Part shown: positions 51,573 to 61,118 of the stretch, piece after piece
Layout of the letters: each line of letters opens with the position of its first letter
How positions within the stretch are numbered: position 1 is the stretch's first letter
Notes under the pieces: generated by a model
The model's database searches: none
Told to the model about the DNA's origin: nothing
Seen by the model: only the letters and a program-made list of their open reading frames with translations
Program-made: the position numbers and the translations under genes
Assembly: GCF_003345295.1 (NCBI RefSeq)
Contig: NZ_CP031055.1
Location: 1,178,001 to 1,242,000 of the forward strand
Origin: Vibrio splendidus
GTDB taxonomy: Bacteria; Pseudomonadota; Gammaproteobacteria; Enterobacterales; Vibrionaceae
Length of the DNA: 64,000 nucleotides
Direction: 5' to 3'

Positions 51573-51986
51573 TTATCGGGCTAACATCATCTCATATTCA
51601 ACCATCATATCTGGCATCCCTAAACGCTGAACATAGCGCAACGTGCCTGTCGCTGGTTTTACTTCAACATCCCCTAAAAACTCTTCCCAGACATGAGCAA
51701 TGCCTTCGAATTGATCAGAGTTTACTTCGTTGGTAAATGTCCAATCTGTCCTGACAATGTCGTTAACACTAAAGCCAGCTTCTTCTAAGAATGCCTTCAT
51801 TTGGTCTAAAATCAATCGTGTTTGAGCAACAGGATCATTAGGGTGTTGAGTAATAAAGTCCGGGTTACAGTCAGCATGTCCTGTTACAAAGAATACTTCG
51901 CTGAACTCACTTAGTTTCAGCCCCCAACTAAACGCATTGCTCATATCGGGTAGGTTCTTATTACGAAAAGCTTGTTTAATGGCCAT
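51573..51986 (-). CDS. RidA (YjgF/YER057c/UK114) family protein
   Basis: A 137-residue single-domain protein with the family features FFVTGHADCNPD, ILDQMKAFLEEAGFSVNDIVRTDWTFTN and the C-terminal ATGTLRYVQRLGMPDMMVEYEMML. RidA-type proteins hydrolyse reactive enamine/imine intermediates; the catalytic arginine of true RidA is not clearly placed, so it may be one of the Rid subfamilies without deaminase activity. It follows the reductase gene by 26 bases and is probably cotranscribed with it. Confidence 0.87.
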   Translation of the reverse strand: MAIKQAFRNKNLPDMSNAFSWGLKLSEFSEVFFVTGHADCNPDFITQHPNDPVAQTRLILDQMKAFLEEAGFSVNDIVRTDWTFTNEVNSDQFEGIAHVWEEFLGDVEVKPATGTLRYVQRLGMPDMMVEYEMMLAR

Positions 51987-52012
51987 TTTATATCCTCTCT
52001 ACTTGATAGTGT

Positions 52013-52948
52013 TTACAGCGAAACTTCCAATACGATTTTGCCACGAGCACGTTTCGATTGACTTAACTCCTGTGCTTGAGCGGCTTTAGATAGTGGGAAC
52101 ACCTTATCGATGTTCACTTTAATTACGCCATCATCAATTAAAGCGGCAATACGTTGTAGATCTCTGGCATTGGGTGAAACCCACCAACGTTGAAAATTGA
52201 CGCCTAGTTGCAGTGGTAATACGCTTTCAATGTCATCTAACAGTGAAACTACGTTGCCACCTTTTCGTACAACTTCGAGTGAACGCTCCGCGATGCCATC
52301 ACCCCCAACAGCTACGAGTACAGCATCTAACTCATCAACTAGGTCTTCAAAGCGCTGAGTTTGATAATCAATGAATTGATCGACCCCTAAAGCCGTTAAG
52401 TAGGCTTTGTTGCTGGCTGATGCTGTTCCGATAACATAAGCACCGAGCGCTTTCGCTATTTGAACCGCAAAGCTGCCAACACCTCCGGATGCATTGTGAA
52501 TAAGGACACGTTGACCGGCTTTGAGTTGGCAGCCTTCAACAAGTGCTTGCCATGCTGTTGTTGCGGCCAATGGCACAGCTGCAGCGGTCACGATGTCGAG
52601 AGACTTGGGCGCTCTTGCTACTAAATCACTATCGACAGCAAGATATTCGGCGTAGGCGCCTTGTTCAGAAATGGGCGTATATACATAGACCTGCTCCCCA
52701 AGTTTAAGGTTGCTTACATTGTTGCCTTTTTCGACAACTTGCCCTGCTGCATCCCAGCCAACAATGAGTGGCATTTCATGTTGACCGCTAGCCTGTAAGA
52801 ATCCCTCTCTTACCATCCAGTCGACAGGGTTTACCCCCGCGCCTTGTACTTTGATCAGCACTTGATTTGGTGTGATGGTGGGTTTCGCTATATCGCCGAA
52901 CGTTAAGTTCTGCGCACTTCCATACTCTTCTAAATACACTGCTTTCAT
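52013..52948 (-). CDS. NADP-dependent quinone/zinc-type alcohol dehydrogenase
   Basis: A 311-residue medium-chain dehydrogenase/reductase of the quinone oxidoreductase branch. N-terminal GroES-like part with VNPVDWMVREG and VGWDAAGQVVEKGNNV; Rossmann part with LIHNASGGVGSFAVQIAKALGA; no structural-zinc cysteines, so it is of the zinc-independent type. It forms an operon with the RidA-family gene and is divergent from a LysR gene. Confidence 0.9.
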   Translation of the reverse strand: MKAVYLEEYGSAQNLTFGDIAKPTITPNQVLIKVQGAGVNPVDWMVREGFLQASGQHEMPLIVGWDAAGQVVEKGNNVSNLKLGEQVYVYTPISEQGAYAEYLAVDSDLVARAPKSLDIVTAAAVPLAATTAWQALVEGCQLKAGQRVLIHNASGGVGSFAVQIAKALGAYVIGTASASNKAYLTALGVDQFIDYQTQRFEDLVDELDAVLVAVGGDGIAERSLEVVRKGGNVVSLLDDIESVLPLQLGVNFQRWWVSPNARDLQRIAALIDDGVIKVNIDKVFPLSKAAQAQELSQSKRARGKIVLEVSL

Positions 52949-53132
52949 CGTATTTCCTTATAAGTGAGTCATCTGATTTGTTTTTCTAACAGCGGGTTAA
53001 TCTGTTTGTGGAACTCACTTTGCCCAACTTGTTACTTATCGTCTAATTGATGATTGGTATAATATGCATTGATTAATATGATGAGTTTGTCGATACTCAT
53101 TCACTAACTCCCTGTGTAATTAGGCAAGTAAG

Positions 53133-54056
53133 ATGGCTAATGTCGATCTGAATTTAATGGTTATTTTTGATGCAATCATGCAGGAAAGCTCGATTACCGT
53201 GGCCGCAGAACGATTGTCGATGACGCAACCGTCGGTATCGAACGCAGTCTCTCGAATGCGTTACGCTTGGCAAGATCCTTTATTCGTGAAACAAGGAAGA
53301 GGGGTTCGCCCAACCCCTTACGCCGTCGAGTTATGGAAAACGATTGGTGAGCCGTTAGAGGCAATACGGATTGCAACTGAGCGTGATGAGTTTAATCCTG
53401 CGACGTTAAAGCGCACGTTTAGAATTGCGACCACAGATTGGATGGCAGATCTGTTTTGGCTGCCGTTAAAGCAACGAATAGAGCGTGAAGCGCCTGACGT
53501 TAATATTCACGCCGTACCTTACAACGTCAATGGAGAAAAGTTATTGCTCAGTGCCGATGTCGATATGGTCTTGGATTACTTCGAAGGCAACTCAGCTCAA
53601 GTACAAACTCAGCATCTATTTGATAATCACTTTGTGTGCGCAATGCGTGCCGATCACCCGTTGGCTAGTGAAGAGCTATCGCTAAGTGCTTTTGCTAGTG
53701 CTGATCATTTGTTGCTCTCGTTATCAGGTGAGGCGACAGGCGGGGTAGACATGCTACTAGGACAGAAGGGAATGAAACGGCGCATCGCCATGACGGTGAA
53801 CCACTGTTACTCCATACCTAGGTTGTTAATCAATACTGACATGATCACGACGATTCCATTACCGATAATATTGGAGAGCGTGAGCAAAGGAGATCTGGTG
53901 ATTAAGAAAACGCCATTCACCATGCCGCCGGGGCCCATCTCGATGTCTTGGCATGTGCGCCATCAACGTGACCAAGGTACGTTATGGTTGCGTGAGAAAG
54001 TGCTTAGTGTTCTGAACCATGGTTTACCTAAGAATTTACTTTTTGGTCCGTTTTAA
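53133..54056 (+). CDS. LysR-family transcriptional regulator (NodD/LeuO-like)
   Basis: A 307-residue LTTR. The start MANVDLNLMVIFDAIMQESSITVAAERLSMTQPSVSNAVSRMR (in parts) is typical of the NodD/LeuO/SyrM branch, as is VDMVLDYFEGN and the C-terminal ISMSWHVRHQRDQG. It is divergent from the reductase-RidA pair, 184 bases apart, and is the likely regulator of that operon. Effector unknown. Confidence 0.92.
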   Translation: MANVDLNLMVIFDAIMQESSITVAAERLSMTQPSVSNAVSRMRYAWQDPLFVKQGRGVRPTPYAVELWKTIGEPLEAIRIATERDEFNPATLKRTFRIATTDWMADLFWLPLKQRIEREAPDVNIHAVPYNVNGEKLLLSADVDMVLDYFEGNSAQVQTQHLFDNHFVCAMRADHPLASEELSLSAFASADHLLLSLSGEATGGVDMLLGQKGMKRRIAMTVNHCYSIPRLLINTDMITTIPLPIILESVSKGDLVIKKTPFTMPPGPISMSWHVRHQRDQGTLWLREKVLSVLNHGLPKNLLFGPF

Positions 54057-54224
54057 TGAGAAGCGGTGCAAAGAGTATTCGTCTCGAAATTGCTTTTTCG
54101 CATTGTTAATCAGTATATTACTGACGTTATATATAGAGCATCGTCATAAAGAGTGACATTCTAAGTGTTGCTCAAATCTGAACAACACTTGATGTGATAT
54201 TTGTAAATTGGAAGGGGAATTAGA

Positions 54225-54584
54225 GTGTTTAGATATATTCAGCGACGAAGGATCAAAAAGGTTATTAAGCTACTGTCTGCAAGGTTGGTAAAGAGCTATG
54301 GAAGCCGTGACTTTTTCTCGATTGGTCAGGTAGAAACGAGTTCTCGTGAATTGAGTAAGCGCCAACAACAAATCGCATTGGCTTTGTTTGCTGATCCGCA
54401 AGATTTAGATGTTGAATTGGTTCCCACTATCCAACTGTTACGTAATGATGTGTCTAACGACTTCTTCGGCGGCGAAGACTACACCGCACGTGATGTGCTC
54501 AACCTCTTGGGTGGAAGCGGCTGGAAGGGCGGTTGTATGGACGACGACATGTCACATCGCATGGGCATGCATAGCCGTTATTAA
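54225..54584 (+). CDS. Small protein of unknown function
   Basis: A 119-residue protein starting at a GTG behind AAGGGGAA. The N terminus is strongly basic (MFRYIQRRRIKKVIKLLSARLVKSYG), the middle holds a helical SKRQQQIALALFADPQDL and the C terminus is acidic and glycine-rich (NLLGGSGWKGGCMDDDMSHRMGMHSRY). I do not recognise a characterised domain. A terminator-like hairpin follows, so it is monocistronic. Confidence 0.65.
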   Translation: MFRYIQRRRIKKVIKLLSARLVKSYGSRDFFSIGQVETSSRELSKRQQQIALALFADPQDLDVELVPTIQLLRNDVSNDFFGGEDYTARDVLNLLGGSGWKGGCMDDDMSHRMGMHSRY

Positions 54585-54620
54585 TGCTCTTCTCATTATT
54601 TAACTTCCTGTATATCCCCA

Positions 54621-54651
54621 AAGCGGCTTAATCATAAAGTCGCTTTTTTAT
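54621..54651 (+). terminator. Terminator after small unknown gene
   Basis: Stem AAGCGGCTT with AAGTCGCTT (one mismatch) followed by TTTTTT. Confidence 0.75.
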
Positions 54652-54881
54652 TCATTTTGAATGATGTTCCCTCAATCAACACAGAATACTGAGATCCAAT
54701 AATTCGAAGCAACATCATCTATCTACAACGCTTTTGTTTGAGTTGTGTGACTCTGATTCCTATCAATATAAAACCTGCTGTCATTGATAAAATTGACGTA
54801 TATATTTTTCGTTGTTCTTCAATAAAAAACTATAAACCTTCGAACTGCAATTCAGGTTGGTAAGTGACCAATTGATGTTGT

Positions 54882-56420
54882 GTGCAGGGTAAAATAATAG
54901 AGAGTGGGAAAGTGACAACAATAAATAATAATATTCTAAAAGTAGCAGTAGGTATGGCTATGCTATCGAGTGTGCCGTCAGTGGCAAACGCTCATGGTTG
55001 GTCTGAATTTCCAAGCGCACGTCAGAACACGTGTTACGAGCAAGGCGGGGTTTGGTCAGGTACACCACCAAATGCTGCATGTGCTCAAGCAAAAGATATT
55101 TCTGGTTCATACCCGTTCGTTCAACGTAACGAGTACGCGAAAAATATTCAAGATTTCAACAACATCAATGCTGTAAAAGCGGCGATTCCTGACGGCACTT
55201 TATGTTACGCCAATGATTCGCAAAAACGCGGCATGGGTGCACCTCATACAGGCTGGACTCGCACCGAGCTTAATACTGGTACATTTGAATATGTATTCAA
55301 TGCGACTGCACCACACAACCCGTCATTCTGGGAATTCTACCTAACGAAACCAAACGCAGACCTGAGCAAAGGCCTAGCGTGGGGGGACTTAGATCTTATC
55401 CAAGAAGTGGGGAATGTTCCTGTAAGCGGTGGCAAATACCGTATCAACGTGACGATTCCTTCAGACCGCTCTGGTGACGCAATCTTATACGTACGTTGGC
55501 AACGTGACGATGCCGCGGGTGAAGGCTTCTACAACTGTTCTGACATCACTATCGCGGGTGGTACAACCCCTCCACCAGAGCCAGGTCCTGAGCCTGATCT
55601 AGTCCGTGGCGACCTGTTTGTTTCTGACCAGTTTGGTACGCCAGAAATTGGTGATACGGTTAAATACGACATAACCAACAAGTATGGTGAAGTAGCGCGT
55701 AGCTTCGACATCGCTATCGACGCTTTAAACGTTAATGATTGGGCTCGTTTGTTGGCTTCAGAAATTAATGGCTGGCATGAAGAGTTTAAGGATGGCGCGA
55801 TCTTCATTGGTGACTGGCATGCTGAAATGCAGCACTACATGTACTTCCAAAACGATCCTTCTCGTAACTTCTTTAACTCAAAAGATAGCCGCGCTTCTGG
55901 TCAGTTAACGCTGATTGATGGTGGCGACGGTGGTGTTGAACCACTGAAAGGCGACATCTACGAGCTAGTGAAGAGTGACAACGTAGTGAATGCTGGCGAC
56001 AAAGTTGTGATTGCAACAAGCGAAGCGGCAAATCTAACTCAGACACAAGGCTCTTCAGTAAGCATTCAAAATAACGGCACGGCTTCTATCATGGTTGATA
56101 CCACGGGTATCACGGCTAATGAAACTTTGTCATTCATGGCTAGTTCTATTGAAAGTGACAGTGTTGAAACCTTCACGTTTGAAGTGATTGCTGATGACGG
56201 TGGCGTAACACCAGACCCAGATCCAACGCCGGATCCAGATCCGACTCCTGACCCTACGCCAGACCCAGGCACTTGGGACTCATCAGCAACTTACCTAGGC
56301 GGTGAAGTCGTGACTTACTCAAACCAGTATTGGAAAGCACAGTGGTGGATCCAAGGTGGTACAAACCCTAAAGCGACCTACGAAAATGATCAGTGGGGCG
56401 TGTGGCGTCCAGCTAACTAA
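54882..56420 (+). CDS. Chitin-active AA10 lytic polysaccharide monooxygenase with CBM5/12
   Basis: A 512-codon ORF; the exact GTG start is uncertain (54882 or 54912), the latter after a GAGTGGGA stretch. Numbered from 54882, signal cleavage after VANA exposes His38, the first copper ligand of the histidine brace (HGWSEFPSARQNTC); the second is His122 in GAPHTGW. The catalytic domain ends near DITIAGG. Two beta-sandwich modules follow, each beginning with a similar RGDLF or KGDIY phrase, then a Pro-Asp-Thr repeat linker (TPDPDPTPDPDPTPDPT) and a C-terminal CBM5/12 chitin-binding module (WDSSATYLGGEVVTYSNQYWKAQWWIQG). It oxidatively cleaves chitin outside the cell. Confidence 0.92.
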   Translation: MQGKIIESGKVTTINNNILKVAVGMAMLSSVPSVANAHGWSEFPSARQNTCYEQGGVWSGTPPNAACAQAKDISGSYPFVQRNEYAKNIQDFNNINAVKAAIPDGTLCYANDSQKRGMGAPHTGWTRTELNTGTFEYVFNATAPHNPSFWEFYLTKPNADLSKGLAWGDLDLIQEVGNVPVSGGKYRINVTIPSDRSGDAILYVRWQRDDAAGEGFYNCSDITIAGGTTPPPEPGPEPDLVRGDLFVSDQFGTPEIGDTVKYDITNKYGEVARSFDIAIDALNVNDWARLLASEINGWHEEFKDGAIFIGDWHAEMQHYMYFQNDPSRNFFNSKDSRASGQLTLIDGGDGGVEPLKGDIYELVKSDNVVNAGDKVVIATSEAANLTQTQGSSVSIQNNGTASIMVDTTGITANETLSFMASSIESDSVETFTFEVIADDGGVTPDPDPTPDPDPTPDPTPDPGTWDSSATYLGGEVVTYSNQYWKAQWWIQGGTNPKATYENDQWGVWRPAN

Positions 56421-56464
56421 TCTTAATTAGCGTTAGTTAGTTAGCTTTAAAGTAATAACCAAGG

Positions 56465-56497
56465 CACCACACTTTTTGACGAGTGTGGTGTCTTTTC
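56465..56497 (+). terminator. Terminator after LPMO gene
   Basis: Stem CACCACACT with AGTGTGGTG, then TCTTTTCTT, about 45 bases after the stop. Confidence 0.85.
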
Positions 56498-56644
56498 TTA
56501 TGGGAGAGATAAACAAGTCGACCGTGAAGAGAATTGCGTTTAGGGTAGGGCTTTGGTTTACCTCGAATGCTAAGTTCACCTCGAATGCTTTGAATATCGG
56601 GAGTTCGGGAAGCTTAAGCGCACTGGATAAGAAAGAACTTTTTG

Positions 56645-58075
56645 ATGAAAAAATCACAGATACTCGCCAATACAATTAAGAATCAGATAGAGCAAAACAT
56701 CTGGTTGAGTGGTGAGAAGATCCCATCAATTAGAGACGCATGTAAGCGCTATAAACTCAGTATCGAGACGGTGCTGCAGGCGTATCAACAGCTCGAAGAC
56801 CAAGGCTATGTGCGCTCAAAGCCTAAGTCTGGCTATTTCGTGTTACCGCGTAGAAATGTATTCACCTCAGAACACGCGCAACAGAAAGTCATTAAGCCGT
56901 ATCCCGTTAAAATCAGCGATCTGCTTTACGATGTACTTCAACGAGCCAAAGATCCTAGCATCATTCCACTGAGCTCGGCATTCCCAGATCCTGCTTTGTT
57001 TCCGCATCAAGCATTGTCGCGCAGTTTAGCTAATGCTAGTCGTCAAATGCCAGATAACAGCATGCTCACTAATTTACCGCCAGGCAGTGAAACGTTACGC
57101 AGGCAAATCGCCCAACGCTATCAAGTTCAAGGTTTGAACGTCCTACCTGACGATATCGTGATTACTTCTGGAGCTATGGAAGCCCTAAATTTATGTCTGC
57201 AATCTTGCACGGAGCCGGGTGATTTAGTCGCGATAGAGTATCCTGCGTTTTACGGAGTGTTACAGGCTATTGAAAGACTAAACCTCACTGCCGTAGAGAT
57301 TCCAACTGACCCTGAAACTGGTATAGATTTAGATGTGTTGGAATCGGTGTTCGCTTCAATGGACATCAAAGCGTGCTGGTTTATGACAGAATCGCAAAAC
57401 CCAGTGGGTTATTCGATGAGTGATAACAACAAGCAGCGATTGGCCGAGTTGGTGAATCAACATAAGATCCCGATGATTGAAGACGATGTGTATCGAGAAC
57501 TGCACGTCGGTAATCAAAGCTCATTGCCTGCTAAAGCCTATGACACTGGCGAGCAAATCATGTTGTGTGGTTCGTTTTCCAAATCATTGTCGCCCGGCTT
57601 TCGAATCGGTTGGGTAGTTGCAAGGAAACAAGCGTTAAAGATTCAGAGATTGCAGCACCTTTCGACGCTCTCAAGCAGTATTCCTATCCAACTTGGACTG
57701 TCTCACTACCTGACGTTTTACAGTTATGACAACCATCTTAAAAAACTTCGCAAGCTTTTGAATGAAAGGAAGAAGGCACATATTGCATTGTTAGAATCTA
57801 GCTTACCTTCAAGTGCGATGGTGCATAAAAGCCAAGGTGGCTACTTCATTTGGATAGAGTTGCCTCACTCTGTTTGTGTTGAGAAGCTGTATGAGTTAGC
57901 CCTTAAACAAAACATCTCTGTCGCACCGGGAATCATATTTAGCAGTGACAAAAAATTCTCTCATCACATTCGTCTCAACTGTTCGTACGCTTGTGACGAC
58001 AAAATAGCAGAAGCCATTCGAACGCTAGGCGGCTTGATTCAGGCAATGGAATTGCAAGCCAATAGTTGCAGCTAA
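56645..58075 (+). CDS. MocR-type GntR/aminotransferase transcriptional regulator
   Basis: A 476-residue fusion: an N-terminal GntR winged helix (WLSGEKIPSIRDACKRYKLSIETVLQAYQQLEDQGYVRSKPKSGYFV) and a class I aminotransferase-like PLP domain with CGSFSKSLSPGFRIGW carrying the PLP lysine. Such MocR proteins use PLP or PLP-amino-acid adducts as effectors and often control vitamin B6, GABA or amino-acid genes. Here the target is not obvious; directly repeated decamers lie just downstream, before cydA. The gene lies about 140 bases upstream of cydA on the same strand. Confidence 0.92.
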   Translation: MKKSQILANTIKNQIEQNIWLSGEKIPSIRDACKRYKLSIETVLQAYQQLEDQGYVRSKPKSGYFVLPRRNVFTSEHAQQKVIKPYPVKISDLLYDVLQRAKDPSIIPLSSAFPDPALFPHQALSRSLANASRQMPDNSMLTNLPPGSETLRRQIAQRYQVQGLNVLPDDIVITSGAMEALNLCLQSCTEPGDLVAIEYPAFYGVLQAIERLNLTAVEIPTDPETGIDLDVLESVFASMDIKACWFMTESQNPVGYSMSDNNKQRLAELVNQHKIPMIEDDVYRELHVGNQSSLPAKAYDTGEQIMLCGSFSKSLSPGFRIGWVVARKQALKIQRLQHLSTLSSSIPIQLGLSHYLTFYSYDNHLKKLRKLLNERKKAHIALLESSLPSSAMVHKSQGGYFIWIELPHSVCVEKLYELALKQNISVAPGIIFSSDKKFSHHIRLNCSYACDDKIAEAIRTLGGLIQAMELQANSCS

Positions 58076-58104
58076 ACTCTGACCAGTCGTTCGCCTAATA
58101 AGTA

Positions 58105-58138
58105 AATCTGTTCTGTTTTTTAACAATCAATCTGTTCT
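58105..58138. promoter_or_regulatory. Direct repeats AATCTGTTCT upstream of cydA
   Basis: Two exact copies of AATCTGTTCT at 58105-58114 and 58129-58138, 24 bases apart, each followed by a GTTT stretch. MocR-type regulators bind direct repeats, and a MocR gene is adjacent, but ArcA or FNR control is also expected at a cyd promoter. Assignment is open. Confidence 0.4.
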
Positions 58139-58217
58139 AGTTTGGTTCGCGAGAACTGTGCTGAAATACGCTCCAATTCTTAATATGAAAGCCATCATTA
58201 TGATGTTTGGAGCTTAA

Positions 58218-59804
58218 ATGTTTGATGTAGTTGAATTGTCGCGTTTGCAGTTTGCGTTAACTGCTATGTTTCATTTTCTTTTCGTCCCTCTGACTATCGG
58301 TATGTCGTGCTTACTGGCGATCATGGAGTCGATCTATGTACTCACCGGTAAACAAATTTATCAAGACATGACTCGCTTCTGGGGCAAACTGTTCGGTATT
58401 AACTTTGCATTGGGTGTCACGACTGGTTTAACCATGGAGTTCCAGTTCGGCACCAACTGGTCTTATTATTCTCACTATGTCGGCGATATTTTCGGCGCAC
58501 CTTTAGCCATCGAAGCGCTTGTCGCGTTCTTCTTAGAATCCACCTTTGTCGGCTTATTCTTTTTCGGTTGGGAAAGGCTATCGAAACGCCAACACCTTGT
58601 AGTGACTTGGCTGGTGGCTCTGGGCTCGAGCTTTTCTGCACTGTGGATTTTGGTTGCAAATGGTTGGATGCAAAATCCAATTGGATCAGAGTTCAATTAC
58701 CAAACCATGCGTATGGAAATGACCAGCTTTGCCGAAGTGGTGCTCAACCCTGTCGCTCAAGTTAAATTCCTGCATACCGTGGCCTCAGCGTATACCTGTG
58801 GCTCGATGTTTATCCTTGGTGTGAGTTCATATTACTTACTGAAAGGTCGAGACATCGCATTTGCAAAACGTTCTTTCGCTGTGGCTGCATCTTTCGGAAT
58901 AGCTTCTATCATTTCGGTAATCGTACTTGGCGATGAATCTGGTTATGAACTGGGTGATGTCCAAAAAGTAAAACTCGCAGCGATTGAAGCGGAATGGCAC
59001 ACCGAGCCTGCACCGGCTGCATTTACATTATTTGGTTTACCAAACCAAGAAGAAGGTAAAACCGACTTCGCGGTAAAAATCCCTTATGTGATGGGCATTA
59101 TTGCAACGAGATCTTTGGATGAACAAGTGACGGGTTTACACGATTTGCGCGATCAGCACCTGGTCCGTATTCGCAACGGCATTATTGCATATGACTTGCT
59201 AGAGCGTTTGCGAGCGGGCGATACGTCTGATGAAACAGAACAAGCCTTCGACCAAACTAAGCACGACCTCGGTTATGGACTGCTACTCAAGCGTTACACC
59301 GATACCGTAACCGATGCGACTGAACAGCAAATCCAACAAGCGGCAGATGATTCCATTCCAACTGTCTGGCCACTTTTCTGGTCATTCCGAATCATGGTGG
59401 GTTGTGGCTTCATTATGTTGTTTGTCTTTGGTGCAGCCTTCCTGCAAACCTACCGTAAAAACATTACGCAAAAGCCTTGGTTACTGAAAGCAGCGCTATG
59501 GTCAATTCCATTGCCTTGGATTGCGATTGAAGCTGGCTGGTTTGTTGCGGAATACGGCCGTCAGCCTTGGGCTGTGGGTGAAATTCTTCCTGTGACGGTC
59601 GCGGCATCTTCGCAAACCGTTGAAAACCTGCTTACGTCTCTTGCTCTCATTATCAGCCTATATACCGTATTTATCATTGTTGAAAGTTACTTGATGATTA
59701 CCGTTGCTAAAAAAGGTCCAAGCAGTTTAAAAACGGCTCGCTATCACTATGAACAAAATACAACTTCACTTGAAGCCAAATTGGCACAACAAGTTCAACA
59801 ATAA
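58218..59804 (+). CDS. cydA: Cytochrome bd ubiquinol oxidase subunit I
   Basis: A 528-residue membrane protein, main heme-binding subunit of the bd-type quinol oxidase that reduces oxygen at low tension. LSRLQFALTAMFHFLFVPLTIG carries the N-terminal heme b595 histidine; GDESGYELGDVQKVKLAAIEAEW begins the quinol-binding Q-loop, which is of the long E. coli type; PTVWPLFWSFRIMVGCGF carries a later conserved segment. Length fits E. coli CydA (522). It is followed by cydB and cydX in one operon. Confidence 0.97.
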   Translation: MFDVVELSRLQFALTAMFHFLFVPLTIGMSCLLAIMESIYVLTGKQIYQDMTRFWGKLFGINFALGVTTGLTMEFQFGTNWSYYSHYVGDIFGAPLAIEALVAFFLESTFVGLFFFGWERLSKRQHLVVTWLVALGSSFSALWILVANGWMQNPIGSEFNYQTMRMEMTSFAEVVLNPVAQVKFLHTVASAYTCGSMFILGVSSYYLLKGRDIAFAKRSFAVAASFGIASIISVIVLGDESGYELGDVQKVKLAAIEAEWHTEPAPAAFTLFGLPNQEEGKTDFAVKIPYVMGIIATRSLDEQVTGLHDLRDQHLVRIRNGIIAYDLLERLRAGDTSDETEQAFDQTKHDLGYGLLLKRYTDTVTDATEQQIQQAADDSIPTVWPLFWSFRIMVGCGFIMLFVFGAAFLQTYRKNITQKPWLLKAALWSIPLPWIAIEAGWFVAEYGRQPWAVGEILPVTVAASSQTVENLLTSLALIISLYTVFIIVESYLMITVAKKGPSSLKTARYHYEQNTTSLEAKLAQQVQQ

Positions 59805-59816
59805 GGTGACTGACTC

Positions 59817-60953
59817 ATGTTCGAATATGACACATTACGTTTAATTTGGTGGGTTCTGATTGGTGTACTGCTGATTGGTTTTATGATCACCGATGGTTTT
59901 GATATGGGAGTGGGGGCGTTGTTACCGTTTATTGGTAAAACGAACGCTGAAAGACGAGTCATGATTAACTCCATCGCGCCCCATTGGGACGGCAACCAAG
60001 TTTGGTTAATTACCGCAGGTGGTGCGTTGTTTGCGGCTTGGCCTCTGGTTTATGCGACATCGTTTTCAAGCCTTTATGTGGCGATGTATTTGGTGCTTAT
60101 TTCATTGTGGTTGCGTCCTTTGGCGCTTGAGTATCGAGCAAAGATCGACAGCGATCAGTGGCGACGGGTGTGTGACCTAGCTATCTCTTTCTCAGGCTTC
60201 TTGCCACCTATCTTGTTCGGGGTGGCGTTTGGCAATTTGATGCAAGGCTTACCTTTTACGCTCAATAGCTTTTTAATGGTTGAGTACCATGGTTCGTTTA
60301 TCGATTTGATTAACCCATTTTCGCTTTTGTGTGGTCTGGTTGGGTTATTGATGGCGCTGTTACAAGGCAGTGCGTGGTTGATGATGAAAACCACAGACGC
60401 AGTGTACAAAAAGGCAAGAACGGTGACGCAGGCGAGTGCTGTATTTGTCGCTTTCCTTATGGTGATTGGCTGTATGGCGATAAACCATATTGACGGGTAT
60501 CTAATAGTCAGTGCGATGGATCATAGCTCGGCTTCGAATCCTTTGAACAAAGAAGTCGTCAAACAAGCAGGTGCTTGGTTAACCAACTTCGATACGTACC
60601 CTTGGATGTGGTTTGCGCCGATCGGCAGCGTGACCATTCCTTTACTGGCTTTAATTGGCGCAAGGTTGAAATGGGATGCGATTGCTTTTATTAGTTCAAG
60701 CCTGACTAACGCTTGCATCATCTTAACGGCTGGTTTCTCGATGTTCCCGTTCATTATCCCGTCTAGCGTTAACCCGAGTAATAGCCTAACGCTGTGGGAT
60801 TCAACCTCCAGTGAACTGACCTTGAATATCATGACAGGCGTGGCGTTTGTGATGGTGCCAATCATTCTGTGTTATACCGCGTTCAGTTATCGAACCATGT
60901 TTGGGCGACTTGATAGCGAGTATGTCGAACGTAATGGCCATTCACTGTATTAA
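59817..60953 (+). CDS. cydB: Cytochrome bd ubiquinol oxidase subunit II
   Basis: A 378-residue polytopic subunit, matching E. coli CydB in length (379). MFEYDTLRLIWWVLIGVLLIGFMITDGFDMGVGALLPFIGKT and APHWDGNQVWLITAGGALFAAWP are family signatures. It starts 12 bases after cydA and is followed 10 bases later by cydX. Confidence 0.97.
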   Translation: MFEYDTLRLIWWVLIGVLLIGFMITDGFDMGVGALLPFIGKTNAERRVMINSIAPHWDGNQVWLITAGGALFAAWPLVYATSFSSLYVAMYLVLISLWLRPLALEYRAKIDSDQWRRVCDLAISFSGFLPPILFGVAFGNLMQGLPFTLNSFLMVEYHGSFIDLINPFSLLCGLVGLLMALLQGSAWLMMKTTDAVYKKARTVTQASAVFVAFLMVIGCMAINHIDGYLIVSAMDHSSASNPLNKEVVKQAGAWLTNFDTYPWMWFAPIGSVTIPLLALIGARLKWDAIAFISSSLTNACIILTAGFSMFPFIIPSSVNPSNSLTLWDSTSSELTLNIMTGVAFVMVPIILCYTAFSYRTMFGRLDSEYVERNGHSLY

Positions 60954-60963
60954 GGAGTTTTTC

Positions 60964-61065
60964 ATGTGGTATTTTGTTTGGATATTGGGCTTATTTCTAG
61001 CCTCTGCTTTTGCGGTTTTGAATGTCATCAGCTTAGAAAAAAGTGACTCAGAAACGGAGTTATGA
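60964..61065 (+). CDS. cydX: CydX small subunit of cytochrome bd oxidase
   Basis: A 33-residue single-span protein beginning MWYFVWILGLFLASAFAV, then NVISLEKSDSETEL. The WYFxWILG motif and the position after cydB identify CydX (family YbgT), which stabilises the heme site and is needed for full oxidase activity. A AAGGAG ribosome site ends five bases before its ATG. No ybgE-like gene follows; a terminator comes next. Confidence 0.95.
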   Translation: MWYFVWILGLFLASAFAVLNVISLEKSDSETEL

Positions 61066-61083
61066 TTGACACTTTAATTCATA

Positions 61084-61118
61084 AAAAGACCAGAAGCATG
61101 ATGCTCTGGTCTTTTTTA
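61084..61118 (+). terminator. Terminator after cydABX
   Basis: Stem AGACCAGA with TCTGGTCT (extended by weaker pairs) flanked by A and T runs. Confidence 0.92.
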
